Assembly: GCF_003265365.1 (NCBI RefSeq)
Contig: NZ_AUPM01000029.1
Location: forward strand, 27,776 to 91,775
DNA: 64,000 bases
Direction of reading: 5' to 3'
Origin: Petrotoga sp. 9PW.55.5.1
Lineage (GTDB): Bacteria > Thermotogota > Thermotogae > Petrotogales > Petrotogaceae
Part shown: positions 1-9,016 of the stretch, one piece after another
Position numbering within the stretch: the first letter of the stretch is position 1
How the letters are laid out: each line of letters starts with the position of its first letter
Position numbers and translations under genes: made by a program
The notes under the pieces: model-generated
The model's input: the letters and a program-made list of their open reading frames with translations, nothing else
Told to the model about the DNA's origin: nothing
Databases searched by the model: none

Positions 1-392
1 CTTGGAACTTCATACCTATCGGCTTGTCTCCAAACAGTTTCAGACTGAGGTTCAACACCTACTTGAGCATCAAATATTGCAATAGCACCATCTAAAACGC
101 GTAGAGACCTTTCAACTTCTACAGTAAAATCAACGTGCCCTGGTGTGTCAATTATATTAATTCTGTGTTCTTTCCAAAATGCAGAAGTCGCAGCTGAGGT
201 AATAGTAATACCTCTTTCTTTTTCTTGATCCATCCAGTCAGTTTCTGTTGTTCCATCATCAACGTTTCCTAATTTATGTTTTGTCCCCGTATAAAATAAT
301 ATCCTTTCGGTCGTTGTCGTTTTTCCCGCGTCTATATGTGCAATGATTCCTATATTCCTTATTTTATCTATGGGGTATAATCTCTCTTTCAA
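1..392 (-). CDS. fusA: Elongation factor G, N-terminal part (runs off the left edge)
   Basis: EF-G is the ribosomal translocation GTPase. Only the first ~130 residues of the GTPase domain are here. They show the G1 loop [12 protein letters not shown], the G2 stretch ERGITITSA and the G3 motif DTPGH. The start chosen is TTG at 392-390, which lies 7 nt after an AGGAGG (405-400). An in-frame GTG directly before it (395-393) is an alternative. The gene follows rpsG by about 30 bp on the same strand, the classic rpsL-rpsG-fusA str operon order. The rest of the gene lies outside the window. Identification is certain; the exact start is less so. Confidence 0.95.
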   Translation of the reverse strand, partial: MKERLYPIDKIRNIGIIAHIDAGKTTTTERILFYTGTKHKLGNVDDGTTETDWMDQEKERGITITSAATSAFWKEHRINIIDTPGHVDFTVEVERSLRVLDGAIAIFDAQVGVEPQSETVWRQADRYEVP

Positions 393-422
393 CACAATCC
401 CTCCTACTTGGTTGCACTAAGA

Positions 423-890
423 CTACCATCTAAAGTGAGCAAAGGCTCTGTTAGCTTCAGCCATTCTATGAACGTCTTCTTTCTTTTTTACAGCTGTTCC
501 TGTGTTGTTGTATGCATCTATCAATTCTTGGGATAATTTACTTACCATATCTCTTCCTTTTTTAGATTGTGCGGATGTAACAATCCATCTAATTGCTAAA
601 GAGGTAGCTTTTTTTTCTTCTACTTCAAAAGGAACTTGATATGTTGAACCTCCTACCCTTCTAGATCTAACCTCAATCAATGGTTTTACGTTTTGAATAG
701 CTTTATGAAACGCTTCTAAGGCATCCTCTTTTGTTGCTTGCGCTAATCTTTCCAAAGAGGAGTACACAATTTTTTGAGCTAATGCCTTTTTACCGTCATA
801 CATAAGTCTGTTAATGAATTTTGATAGTAATACATCCCCATAAACTGGATCTGGAACTACTTCCCGCTTTTCAGCAGTTCTTCTTCTCAT
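423..890 (-). CDS. rpsG: 30S ribosomal protein S7
   Basis: S7 is a primary 16S rRNA-binding protein that nucleates assembly of the 30S head. The 155-residue product has the usual family length. It shows the conserved N-terminus ([19 protein letters not shown]), the [12 protein letters not shown] stretch and the [10 protein letters not shown] motif of the rRNA-binding beta-hairpin. It starts at ATG with GGAGG upstream, 20 bp after rpsL and 30 bp before fusA, so it is the middle gene of the str operon. In other bacteria S7 represses this operon at the rpsL-rpsG junction; I saw no obvious structure in the short spacer here. Confidence 0.97.
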   Translation of the reverse strand: MRRRTAEKREVVPDPVYGDVLLSKFINRLMYDGKKALAQKIVYSSLERLAQATKEDALEAFHKAIQNVKPLIEVRSRRVGGSTYQVPFEVEEKKATSLAIRWIVTSAQSKKGRDMVSKLSQELIDAYNNTGTAVKKKEDVHRMAEANRAFAHFRW

Positions 891-909
891 TTAACAAAGT
901 ACCTCCTTA

Positions 910-1284
910 TTAAGCCTTTGGTTTTTTTGTTCCATATTTACTTCTGCTTTGCTTTCTTCCTTCAACTCCAGCTGTATCTAAAGTTCCTCTTATTATCTTA
1001 TATCTTACACCTGGTAAATCTTTAACCCTACCACCTCTTACTAAAACATTGGAATGTTCTTGCAAGTTATGCCCTTCTCCGGGTATGTAACAAGTAACCT
1101 CTATCCCGTTAGATAGTTTTACTCTGGCAATTTTTCTTAAAGCGGAGTTAGGTTTTTTTGGAGTCATAGTAGATACTCTTACACAAACTCCCCTTTTTTG
1201 AGGATTACCACGTAAAGCAGGAGATTTAGTCTTTTTCTTTGCTGTCTTTCTACCGTATTTTATCAGTTGATTAATAGTTGGCAC
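910..1284 (-). CDS. rpsL: 30S ribosomal protein S12
   Basis: S12 sits at the decoding centre and controls accuracy. The 124-residue protein carries [11 protein letters not shown] and [12 protein letters not shown]. Both loops retain the lysines typical of streptomycin-sensitive S12. [11 protein letters not shown] and the basic C-terminus ([12 protein letters not shown]) complete the family signature. The start is GTG at 1284-1282. Only weak purine-rich sequence lies directly upstream. The strong Shine-Dalgarno AGGAGGTG is about 56 nt upstream, beyond a 10-bp hairpin described as its own feature. First gene of the str operon. Confidence 0.97.
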   Translation of the reverse strand: MPTINQLIKYGRKTAKKKTKSPALRGNPQKRGVCVRVSTMTPKKPNSALRKIARVKLSNGIEVTCYIPGEGHNLQEHSNVLVRGGRVKDLPGVRYKIIRGTLDTAGVEGRKQSRSKYGTKKPKA

Positions 1285-1348
1285 TTATATTTCTCTCATT
1301 CCATGGAATAAACCAAAAGATGACCCTTGGAACGAGAGTTCACCTCCT
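1285..1348 (-). promoter_or_regulatory. rpsL leader: strong SD separated from the start codon by a hairpin
   Basis: On the minus strand AGGAGGTG (1348-1341) is followed after AA by CTCTCGTTCC (1338-1329), a 26-nt loop and GGAATGAGAG (1302-1293), then AAATATAA and the GTG start. The two arms pair over 10 bp, nine Watson-Crick pairs plus one G-U. With the stem folded, AGGAGG would lie about 12 nt from the start instead of about 58. This resembles the SD-bridging stem-loops known from phage T4 genes. The loop also contains part of the palindrome TTCCATGGAA, which could form a competing fold. Functional meaning is inference. Confidence 0.55.
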
Positions 1349-1470
1349 TTAATTTTTATTGTTTAATTTGGGCTAAAAAATCTTTTTGAAAACAAAAATA
1401 CCAGTGGATATTCTACATTATTGAACCTTAAATAAAAATTAATTATATATAACAATTTAAATAATTTATG

Positions 1471-3447
1471 TTATTTATTAGTTATTCTCAACCGATTGAT
1501 CATTTTTTCGGGAATTTTTTTGATAAAATCATTTTCTTTCTTCACAAAATAAAACGAATTTCTGATATAAGGATTAGAAGTCCCGGTTGACTGTTTTATA
1601 ATGTAGAGCTCATTTTTTGCACGGGTAACTGCAACGTAGAATAATCTTTCTTCTTCGTCCAATTTATTTTCTTTTATCGCAAGTCCATTTGGAAAATCAC
1701 CCGGATTGACAGATATTAATATAACAACTTTCCATTCAAGTCCTTTTGCTCCATGTATAGTTGTTAAAGTCAATTTGTCGTTGTTTTGTTCTTTTTGCGA
1801 ATTAATAATTGATAAATCTTCACTGAGTGTTAAATCCTCAAGAAATGTGTTAATTGATTCATAACGAGAGGCAATTTCAATAAATCTCTCAATATCCATA
1901 ATTCTAGTTTTGGAATCAGAATAGGTCAATAAAGAGTACTCTTTATAAAAATCTGAATATATTATTTCTATAATCTCATTAGGAGCATCCTCTCTTCTTT
2001 CAAAGAGCTTAATCAATAAATTTTGTGGTGTTTTAAAGTTTTTTAGTTGATTACTGTTTTTAATTATTTCTATTATGTCTTTGTCGGTTTCAATGATCTT
2101 TTTTTCAATTTCTTCATATATTCTTGATGATGTTTTATTTCCAATTCCAGGAAACAACTTTAATATTCTTGACCAAGAAATTTTGTCTAAAGGATTGTTT
2201 ATGACTTTTAAAAAAGCTAAAATATCTTTTATATGAGCAGTTTCAATGAATCTTAATCCTGAGAGTATTCTATAAGGTATGCCTTTGGAATCAAGTTTTT
2301 GCTGAAGAACCATGGATAATGAATGAGATCTATATAGAACCGCAATATCTTTAAAATTCATTCCTTCTTCTATTTTATCCTTGATTATTTTTGCTACTAC
2401 CTCAGCTTGATCTAAATCATCAAAAGTTTCGACAACATAAGGTTTTATGTGTGTTTTTCTTTTTGGTTTTAGAACCTTTTTAACAGAGTTAGCAGGAATT
2501 AGATGATTTACAAATTCAACAATATCGGCTGTACTTCTATAATTACTTTGTATCTTAAAGATATTTGTTCCTTCTTCTTCTATGAATTCTTTTATATTTT
2601 TAAACAGAGCTCCTCTGAATGAATAAATGCTCTGAGAATCATCTCCAACTACTATTAAATTCCCGTGAACAGAGGAAAGTGCTTTTACTAATTCTATTTG
2701 TATTTTGTTGGTATCTTGAAATTCATCAACTAATACATATTTAAATTGACTAGAGACTTTACTTAATACTTTTGGTTGAGTATGAAATAACATAAGTGTA
2801 TTTACTAAAAGGTCATCGTAATCCATTGCATTCATGTTTCTTTTTAGTTGGGTGTATATACTCCATATTTGTTCTATATCTGATTCAAAATTAAGTAGAT
2901 AAGGCGATTTTTCATATATTGCTTCTCTTAGTGACGTTAGAGTATTACATGAATAGCTTATGATTTTCATTATAACATCTTCTTTAGGAAGTTTATACCC
3001 ATCAGTTATTTCTTTCAAATAATCTTGTTTTGCCATTTTCAATAAATCTTTTGCATCTTCTCTATCAAGAATACTGTAATTATTTTTATAATCCAAATAT
3101 GAGGCATATTTTCTTAGTATCGAATTACATACATGATGAAATGTTCCTGCGAGCATCTTGTCGATATTCCTTTTAGTTACATTTTTTACTCTTTCTATCA
3201 TTTCTCTTGCTGCTGCTCTTGTAAAAGTAACTAGTAGAATATTTTCTGGTTCTATACCTCGATAAATTAAATAAGCTATTTTATATGTTATTACCCTAGT
3301 TTTGCCCGAACCAGGACCAGCCACGATAATTGATTTGCCTTCTGCTTTAAGCACTGCCTCTAGCTGCTCTTCGTCGAGTTGGTCTTTTAAAAATGAGGGA
3401 ACCTCTTTTTCTAAAAAAAGAGAGTTTTTCCCTTGATAGTTTTGCAT
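1471..3447 (-). CDS. UvrD/PcrA/Rep-type superfamily 1 DNA helicase
   Basis: ATP-driven 3'-5' DNA helicase of superfamily 1A, acting in repair and replication-fork clearance. The 658 residues show all main motifs in order: Walker A GPGSGKT near residue 45, VTFTRAAAREM (Ia), Walker B VDEFQDTN (II), GDDSQSIYSFRG (III), QSNYRS (IV), TIHGAKGLEWK (V) and FYVAVTRAKNELY (VI). Length fits UvrD/PcrA but the C-terminus ends shortly after motif VI, so it lacks the longer tail of typical PcrA. It starts 15 bp after rpoD on the same strand, so it is likely cotranscribed with dnaG and rpoD. Assignment to UvrD, PcrA or Rep cannot be made by eye. Confidence 0.9.
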   Translation of the reverse strand: MQNYQGKNSLFLEKEVPSFLKDQLDEEQLEAVLKAEGKSIIVAGPGSGKTRVITYKIAYLIYRGIEPENILLVTFTRAAAREMIERVKNVTKRNIDKMLAGTFHHVCNSILRKYASYLDYKNNYSILDREDAKDLLKMAKQDYLKEITDGYKLPKEDVIMKIISYSCNTLTSLREAIYEKSPYLLNFESDIEQIWSIYTQLKRNMNAMDYDDLLVNTLMLFHTQPKVLSKVSSQFKYVLVDEFQDTNKIQIELVKALSSVHGNLIVVGDDSQSIYSFRGALFKNIKEFIEEEGTNIFKIQSNYRSTADIVEFVNHLIPANSVKKVLKPKRKTHIKPYVVETFDDLDQAEVVAKIIKDKIEEGMNFKDIAVLYRSHSLSMVLQQKLDSKGIPYRILSGLRFIETAHIKDILAFLKVINNPLDKISWSRILKLFPGIGNKTSSRIYEEIEKKIIETDKDIIEIIKNSNQLKNFKTPQNLLIKLFERREDAPNEIIEIIYSDFYKEYSLLTYSDSKTRIMDIERFIEIASRYESINTFLEDLTLSEDLSIINSQKEQNNDKLTLTTIHGAKGLEWKVVILISVNPGDFPNGLAIKENKLDEEERLFYVAVTRAKNELYIIKQSTGTSNPYIRNSFYFVKKENDFIKKIPEKMINRLRITNK

Positions 3448-3461
3448 TAATTACACTCCTA

Positions 3462-4706
3462 TTAAAAATCATTCTTTTCTATCATATCGCTTATTTCTTT
3501 TAATTGCAAACTTCTTGTCGGATGTCTTAATTTTCTTAAAGCTTTTACCTCTATTTGTCTAATTCTTTCTCTAGTCACGTTGAAAAATGCTCCTACTTCT
3601 TCAAGTGTTTTCATTTTTCCGTCTAATAAACCGTATCTCATTTTTAAAACAGTAGCTTCTTTAGGTCGTAGTGTTTCTAAGACCTTTTCTATCTCTTCCT
3701 TGAGAATCATTTTTACAGCAATTTCTTCAGGTTTATCTGCCTCTGTATCTTCCAAAAAATCTCCTATATATGCATCCTCTTCATCAGTTCCACCAATTGG
3801 GGCATCCACTGAGATAATTTCTCTTGTTGCTAATAATATCTCATCCATCTTTTCCAATGGTTTATCAAGCAATTCTGCTAATTTTTCTGTTGAAGGATAT
3901 TCCCCTGTTTCTTGTAAATGGTTTCTGATTACCATATTCATCCTATTTATAGTTTCAACCAAATGAACAGGAATTCTTATAGTTCTTGCTTGATCAGCTA
4001 TAGCCCTTGTTATTGACTGCCTAACCCACCATGTTGCATAGGTCGAAAATTTGAAACCCTTTTTCCAATCAAACTTTTCGACAGCTTTTATCAGTCCAAT
4101 ATTCCCTTCTTGAATTAAATCTAAAAAAGTTAACCCTCTACCTGTATACCTTTTTGCTATACTTATAACTAACCTTAAATTGGCTTTAATTAACTCATCT
4201 TTAGCCTTTTTATCTCCCTTTTTTGCCCTTATTGCTAATTGCCTTTCTCTAGAGGGGGTTAAAAGTTTTATTCCTCCAATTTCTCTTAAATATATTTTTA
4301 TTGGTTCATTAACTGCAAAATTGTCATATATTTGTGTTTCACTATCCTGGAATAACTCGTCTATATTGTCGTTTAAAATACTTACATCTTCTGTATGAAT
4401 TCTTTCTTCACTAGATTCAATTATTTCAATTCCTTCAGATTCTAATTTTTCATAGATTTTTTCCAAAAAGTGACTGTCAATTACATCTGATAAACTTTGA
4501 GGGATACACTCGTCTATGTCTTGATAATTAATAGTATTATCATTTTTTTTGGCTATTTGGATAAGATTCTCTAATCCTTTTTCAAGTTCTTTGATATATG
4601 GTTCTTTTTTTCTTTTAACTCTAATTTTATCTTTACCAACAACCTCAATTTTTTCAATTTCTTCGATTATTTCAGAAAAATCTACTATTTTTTTAACTTT
4701 TTCCAT
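3462..4706 (-). CDS. rpoD: Primary RNA polymerase sigma factor (sigma-70/SigA)
   Basis: Housekeeping sigma factor. An acidic N-terminal stretch is followed by region 1.2 ([20 protein letters not shown]), region 2 with [18 protein letters not shown] and [17 protein letters not shown], region 3, and region 4.2 with the helix-turn-helix [21 protein letters not shown] place the start at ATG 4706 (414 residues). An upstream in-frame ATG at 4724 exists, but the ribosome-binding site GGAGGT overlaps that codon and lies 10 nt before the 4706 ATG. Region 1.1 is short. dnaG lies upstream and a UvrD-type helicase downstream, so this is a dnaG-rpoD macromolecular synthesis cluster. Confidence 0.96.
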   Translation of the reverse strand: MEKVKKIVDFSEIIEEIEKIEVVGKDKIRVKRKKEPYIKELEKGLENLIQIAKKNDNTINYQDIDECIPQSLSDVIDSHFLEKIYEKLESEGIEIIESSEERIHTEDVSILNDNIDELFQDSETQIYDNFAVNEPIKIYLREIGGIKLLTPSRERQLAIRAKKGDKKAKDELIKANLRLVISIAKRYTGRGLTFLDLIQEGNIGLIKAVEKFDWKKGFKFSTYATWWVRQSITRAIADQARTIRIPVHLVETINRMNMVIRNHLQETGEYPSTEKLAELLDKPLEKMDEILLATREIISVDAPIGGTDEEDAYIGDFLEDTEADKPEEIAVKMILKEEIEKVLETLRPKEATVLKMRYGLLDGKMKTLEEVGAFFNVTRERIRQIEVKALRKLRHPTRSLQLKEISDMIEKNDF

Positions 4707-4765
4707 TTGTTGGTTTACCTCCATAGCTAGCTTAATTAGATCTTTTGTTATGTGAAGAAAAGACG

Positions 4766-6508
4766 TTAGTTAATTACCTTCAACTTAGAATACAATTTTA
4801 CGATTTGGGATGTAATTTCAGTCTTCTCTGATAGATTGGTAGTTTGATGAAGTTTTTCTTTTAGTTCTTCGATTTGTTTAATGATTTTTTCTCTCTCGAT
4901 ACTTTCCTTCAAGGAAGAAAGAATTCTATCAGGATTAAAATAATATTCTATTTTCCATACTTCTACTATTAATTTACTTAATTCCTCTGATGAATTTTCA
5001 AGTAAGAAACCTATATCCTGTTTTTGGGCAATTAAAGAAAAAAATTCTTCAAGAACAGCATAGTTAAAATCTTCCTCATGGAAATAATTTTGTAAAATTT
5101 CTCTATATTGAGGATGTTTTACCCATAAATATAGATATGATTTTACAATATCGTATTTAATATCTTTTTCTACATAAACACTATCTTTAGGTTTTATATT
5201 TGATTCATTGTTTGCTGAAAAATTTACATTGACTACTTTTGACATTCTTTCTAGAATCTTTTGTACATATATCGTACTTTTTTTAGTTTTATCAGCTATT
5301 TTTTCAATAAAACTTTCTAAATAACTGATTCTCCCAGATTTTTCAAATTTTCTGTACCAAATTGCCATGTCTTTTAAATATTTTTCTAAAGCAAAATCAT
5401 TATTAAGATCATACTTCTGTGAATAATAATCAACTATAAATTCATAAAATTTGTAGGAACTTTTTAGAAGCTCTGCAATGTATTTCTCATCATGCTTTTT
5501 TGTTAGCTCATCCGGATCTTTGGCGGGATACGTTGAAACAGCAATTTGAAAATCTTTTGGATACAAAATATCTATTGTGGATAGTGTAGCCTTTTTACCA
5601 GCCTCATCCATATCAAACATAGATACAACTTTGTTAGTTGATTTAACTAGCCCAACAGCATGATCTTTAGTAAAAGACGAACCTAAAATACCTACAACGT
5701 TTTTAAATCCGAGTCTGTACATTGAGATTACATCAAAATAGCCTTCTACCAAAATTGCGAAATCATTTTCCTTTATAAATTTCTTGTTTTTGTAATACAT
5801 ATACAGAATTTTAGATTTTTTAAAGTAATTATTTTCGGAAGTATTTAGATATTTGGGTATATTTTCTTCTTCTTTTATAATCCGTCCAGAAAATCCTACC
5901 AGTAGTCCATCATTATCTCTGATGGGTATTATCAAACGATTATGAAAGAATTCATTACCTTCATTATGAATTAACCCTGCTTTAATCGCAATTGTAGTGT
6001 CAATTAATTCTCTTTCTAAAACTTTTTTAACATCTGAACCTGTTGCAAATCCTAACTCAAACTCTTTTGCTAAGTCCTTACTTATTTTTCTGTTTTTTAG
6101 ATACTTCCATACTTCATGATAAGAAGGCAGATTGAGTAAATTTTCAGTATATAGTTTTGAAACTTCCTCATTCAAACTTATTTCTTCTGGTATTTCTTTT
6201 TTTGTGAGATCAATTTCAACTCCAGCATATTGAGCTATTTTCTTAAGTGCTTCTAAGAAACTTATTTGCTCATATTTTTCTAAAAATGTTATTACATCAC
6301 CATGTGCTCCACAACCAAAACAATGGAAAGTTTGTGTCTCGGGAAATATATAAAATGAGGGTGTGTCTTCTGCATGAAAAGGGCACAAAGCAGCATAATT
6401 TTTCCCTTTTCTTGAAAGCGATAAATAAGAATTGACGAAATCAACTATATCAACTTTGCTTTTAATTTCGTCAATTTTTTTTCGAACATTATCATAATTT
6501 TTATCCAT
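4766..6508 (-). CDS. dnaG: DNA primase
   Basis: Synthesises RNA primers for the replication fork. The 580 residues show the CHC2 zinc finger with ligands C42, H45, C63 and C66 ([11 protein letters not shown] and HCFGCG). The RNA polymerase core follows, with the TOPRIM motif [11 protein letters not shown] and the acidic pair [11 protein letters not shown]. The C-terminal ~150 residues are divergent, as expected for the helicase-binding domain. The gene sits between rpsI upstream and rpoD downstream, as in the macromolecular synthesis operons of many bacteria, although rpsU is replaced here by rplM-rpsI. Confidence 0.96.
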   Translation of the reverse strand: MDKNYDNVRKKIDEIKSKVDIVDFVNSYLSLSRKGKNYAALCPFHAEDTPSFYIFPETQTFHCFGCGAHGDVITFLEKYEQISFLEALKKIAQYAGVEIDLTKKEIPEEISLNEEVSKLYTENLLNLPSYHEVWKYLKNRKISKDLAKEFELGFATGSDVKKVLERELIDTTIAIKAGLIHNEGNEFFHNRLIIPIRDNDGLLVGFSGRIIKEEENIPKYLNTSENNYFKKSKILYMYYKNKKFIKENDFAILVEGYFDVISMYRLGFKNVVGILGSSFTKDHAVGLVKSTNKVVSMFDMDEAGKKATLSTIDILYPKDFQIAVSTYPAKDPDELTKKHDEKYIAELLKSSYKFYEFIVDYYSQKYDLNNDFALEKYLKDMAIWYRKFEKSGRISYLESFIEKIADKTKKSTIYVQKILERMSKVVNVNFSANNESNIKPKDSVYVEKDIKYDIVKSYLYLWVKHPQYREILQNYFHEEDFNYAVLEEFFSLIAQKQDIGFLLENSSEELSKLIVEVWKIEYYFNPDRILSSLKESIEREKIIKQIEELKEKLHQTTNLSEKTEITSQIVKLYSKLKVIN

Positions 6509-6553
6509 GAAGCTTCACTATTCCTTATAAAGCATGAATAAATGATAAAACAT

Positions 6554-6961
6554 CTATCTTTTGGAAAATTGGGGTCTTTTCCTTGCTTTTCTTAATCCGT
6601 ATTTCTTCCTTTCTACCTCTCTTGGATCTCTTGTTAATAAACCCTCTTTTCTTAAGGAAGATCTTAAAGATTCATCATAAGATAACAAAGCTCTTGCAAT
6701 ACCCAATTTTATGGCTCCAGCTTGACCACTTAATCCTCCACCATTTACTCTAATTACCAAGTCAAATTGACCTTTTAATCCTGCTACTTCAAGAGGTTTT
6801 AAAGCTTCTATTTCCCATACCTCGTTACCTCTTAAATATTCAGCTAATTTATTGTATTCTTTACCGTTAATTTTAATCTTACCCTTACCAGGTCTTAAGT
6901 GTACCCTAGCTATAGCTGTTTTTCTTCTACCTGTTCCATAATAATCAATAAATTCAGCCAT
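6554..6961 (-). CDS. rpsI: 30S ribosomal protein S9
   Basis: S9 contacts the P-site tRNA through its basic C-terminal tail. The 135-residue protein has the N-terminal [15 protein letters not shown] motif, [11 protein letters not shown] and the ending [19 protein letters not shown], finishing in SKR as the family requires. It starts 16 bp after rplM with a GGAGGT-like site. The rplM-rpsI pair is nearly universal. The tail is complete, so the gene looks intact. Confidence 0.97.
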   Translation of the reverse strand: MAEFIDYYGTGRRKTAIARVHLRPGKGKIKINGKEYNKLAEYLRGNEVWEIEALKPLEVAGLKGQFDLVIRVNGGGLSGQAGAIKLGIARALLSYDESLRSSLRKEGLLTRDPREVERKKYGLRKARKRPQFSKR

Positions 6962-6977
6962 TCAAATAACCTCCTGA

Positions 6978-7433
6978 TTAAATATTTTCCAAATTGATTT
7001 CTTTTGGTTTTTGTGCTTGATGTGGATGCTCTGGGCCTGCGTAAACTTTTAGTTTTTTTAACATCTGTTTTCCTAAAATAGTTTTTGGCATCATCCCTTT
7101 TACTGCTAATTTAATTACCCTTTCAGGATGCTTTTCAGCCATAGTTTTAAATGGAATTTCTTTAAGCCCTCCGGGGTAGCCGCTATGTTTTCTATATATT
7201 TTATCTTCTCCTTTATTACCAGTAAGCTTTATCTTTTCAGCATTGATAACTACAACAAAATCCCCAGAATCTATGTGTGGTGTATAAGTAGGTTTGTGTT
7301 TTCCTTGTAAAATCTTAGCGATCCTTGAGGCTAACCTTCCAAGGGTATAATCGCTTGCATCAATAACGTACCAATCCCTTTGGATTTCTTCCTTTTTAGC
7401 CATATAGGAAGGTGTAACTAATTTTGAATTCAA
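6978..7433 (-). CDS. rplM: 50S ribosomal protein L13
   Basis: L13 is an early 50S assembly protein. The start is TTG at 7433-7431, 7 nt after AGGAGGT, giving 152 residues, close to the family norm. An open frame extends upstream to 7472, but it overlaps the 3' end of the preceding gene and lacks a ribosome-binding site. Visible motifs are [49 protein letters not shown] and [19 protein letters not shown]. Only 13 bp separate it from the ECF S-component gene, so it is cotranscribed with it. Confidence 0.95.
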   Translation of the reverse strand: MNSKLVTPSYMAKKEEIQRDWYVIDASDYTLGRLASRIAKILQGKHKPTYTPHIDSGDFVVVINAEKIKLTGNKGEDKIYRKHSGYPGGLKEIPFKTMAEKHPERVIKLAVKGMMPKTILGKQMLKKLKVYAGPEHPHQAQKPKEINLENI

Positions 7434-7446
7434 TTCGATAACCTCC

Positions 7447-8007
7447 TCAGTTTTTTTTGTTAGTTTGAGCAAAACTAGTAATTTTTGTTTTTTTCAAAAG
7501 AAAATGCGATATAGAAGAATTTGCAAAAAACTTTATAAAATTAAAAAGTAATACTAAATAAAAAAATAGTTGCAAACTAATCCCCATATTACTCACAAAT
7601 TGAGGTGTAGCTTGATTTGTATACACCGGTATTGCCAGATAGAAATTCATGGCATAGGCTACCATTCCAGTTATTAAAGACGATATCAAATAATTTAGCC
7701 AAATGTTCAACTTCAAATAATTTCTTATAACATATAAAGTAGAAATAAAAACTGTTCCAGCAACAAAATTCATAAAAATACCTATTAATCCACCGTCGCC
7801 AGCTCTAAAAATGAAAAGAAAGCTTTTTACAAGCAATGTAAAAAAACCCGGTAAAAAACCATAACCCATTGTGACAAGTATTATTATACTATCACTAGGA
7901 TCAAATTTTAAAAAAGGCAACAAAGGTATTATAGGAAATTCTATAAATGTCAACAAAAATGAAAGTGCTCCAAAAATCCCTATAACTGCTACTCTTCTAC
8001 CATGCAC
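7447..8007 (-). CDS. ribU: ECF transporter S component, probably riboflavin-specific (RibU-like)
   Basis: Membrane substrate-binding subunit of an energy-coupling factor transporter. The 186 residues are almost entirely hydrophobic, with about six predicted membrane segments. The N-terminal half contains [18 protein letters not shown], which resembles the loop of RibU proteins, and the [14 protein letters not shown] stretch typical of S components. From memory, Thermotoga maritima has its crystallised RibU gene between rpmA and rplM, the same position as here. That context supports the riboflavin assignment more than the sequence does. Start GTG at 8007; AAGGA lies 10 nt upstream. No ECF ATPase or T component is in the window. 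Confidence 0.75.
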   Translation of the reverse strand: MHGRRVAVIGIFGALSFLLTFIEFPIIPLLPFLKFDPSDSIIILVTMGYGFLPGFFTLLVKSFLFIFRAGDGGLIGIFMNFVAGTVFISTLYVIRNYLKLNIWLNYLISSLITGMVAYAMNFYLAIPVYTNQATPQFVSNMGISLQLFFYLVLLFNFIKFFANSSISHFLLKKTKITSFAQTNKKN

Positions 8008-8013
8008 TTTACT

Positions 8014-8283
8014 TTATTCCTTCTCTGGATAAACACTAACAAACTTTCTGTTAGCTTTTCTTTCAAACTTAACTTTTCCTTCAATCTTAGAAAAAATCGT
8101 GAAATCTCTACCAACGCCAACATTCTCTCCTGGGTGTATCTTGGTTCCTCTTTGCCTAATTATAATGGTTCCTGGGTTAACTTTTTCTCCCTCTGATGCC
8201 TTTACACCGAGATATTTTGGCAAACTATCTTTTTTATTCCAATCAGAACTTTTCTTCGCAAAAAGTTGCAGATCCAATTTCAT
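8014..8283 (-). CDS. rpmA: 50S ribosomal protein L27 with cleavable N-terminal extension
   Basis: L27 reaches its N-terminus into the peptidyl-transferase centre. The 89-residue protein begins [15 protein letters not shown]. The segment DLQLF followed by A matches the extension that the protease Prp removes in Firmicutes L27. The body ([37 protein letters not shown]) is typical. The stretch after the cleavage site is odd: the usual glycine-rich GGxxxNGRDS is here SSDWNKKDS. The gene follows prp by 3 bp, which supports cleavage. The cleavage itself is inferred. Confidence 0.93.
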   Translation of the reverse strand: MKLDLQLFAKKSSDWNKKDSLPKYLGVKASEGEKVNPGTIIIRQRGTKIHPGENVGVGRDFTIFSKIEGKVKFERKANRKFVSVYPEKE

Positions 8284-8286
8284 AAT

Positions 8287-8580
8287 TCATCTGACCTCCA
8301 CTTTAAGATTTCTTGGGTAATCGTTAGATATTGATATCAAACTTTTAATCAAGTAGTCTATTAATACCTTTGATACTTCAGTTTCGTTCCTAACTGTTAT
8401 TTTCAAATAACCTTTTTTCTTTTCATAAGTACCCAAACCTTCGTTTTCAATTATTTCAGCGACGTATTGGGTTAAAATACTTACTGCACTACAAACAATA
8501 TCATTACCTGCAGATGCAAATAAAGCATGACCTTTTATTTCTATAGTAGGCATCCTTTTTGAATATAATACCTTAATCAT
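8287..8580 (-). CDS. prp: Ribosomal-processing cysteine protease Prp
   Basis: Prp removes the N-terminal extension of L27 in bacteria that make L27 with one. The 97-residue protein has the family's two signatures: KGHALFA with the catalytic His at residue 18 and NDIVCSAVS with the catalytic Cys at residue 30. That 12-residue spacing is the same as in the characterised Staphylococcus enzyme. The gene lies between rplU (6 bp) and rpmA (3 bp), the standard arrangement. The neighbouring L27 has the matching substrate sequence, so both halves of the processing system are visible. Confidence 0.92.
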   Translation of the reverse strand: MIKVLYSKRMPTIEIKGHALFASAGNDIVCSAVSILTQYVAEIIENEGLGTYEKKKGYLKITVRNETEVSKVLIDYLIKSLISISNDYPRNLKVEVR

Positions 8581-8586
8581 TAAAAT

Positions 8587-8901
8587 TTAGCCTTCAATTT
8601 CTTTTATTTTTAAGGCAGTATACTGTTGTCTGTGACCTTTTTCCCTTTTGTAATTCTTTCTTCCTTGAAATTTTATTATTTGAATCTTTCTATCTTTACC
8701 ATGCTCCAATACTTCAGTAATAACTCTTGCCCCTTCAACGTATGGTTTGCCACTTTTTCTTTCTTGATCGTTGTTAATATATACCACTTTGTCTAAAACT
8801 ACTTCATTCCCAGGTTCTACATCTTTAACCTTTTCTGTGTAAATAACTTGCTCTTTTTCTACTTTGTATTGTTTACCATTAAAATCTACAATAGCGTACA
8901 C
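8587..8901 (-). CDS. rplU: 50S ribosomal protein L21
   Basis: L21 binds 23S rRNA. I set the start at GTG 8901-8899, giving 104 residues, the family's usual length. A strong site GGGAGGTG (8914-8907) lies 5 nt before it. An open frame reaches upstream to 8976, but those 25 residues have no L21 counterpart and no ribosome-binding site of their own. Motifs: [17 protein letters not shown] at the start and [20 protein letters not shown] near the end, the conserved rRNA-binding tail. First gene of the rplU-prp-rpmA-ribU-rplM-rpsI block. Confidence 0.95.
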   Translation of the reverse strand: MYAIVDFNGKQYKVEKEQVIYTEKVKDVEPGNEVVLDKVVYINNDQERKSGKPYVEGARVITEVLEHGKDRKIQIIKFQGRKNYKREKGHRQQYTALKIKEIEG

Positions 8902-9016
8902 AGATGCACCTCCCAACTTATCATAATTTTCTAAAATCCAATTGCCTATTTTACCATTTAAATAATCTCGAAACATTAATTATTTGTAAATTTTAAAAAA
9001 ATAATGTAGTAAGGCG

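Noticed and set aside
3580..4755. Plus-strand open frames opposite rpoD
   Set aside because: Ser/Ile/Phe-rich shadow frames with no ribosome-binding site, antisense to a highly conserved gene.
7434..7472. N-terminal extension of L13
   Set aside because: It overlaps the upstream gene and lies before the only SD; TTG 7433 fits family length.
8902..8976. 25-residue N-terminal extension of L21
   Set aside because: No SD, no counterpart in L21, and a strong SD sits right before GTG 8901.
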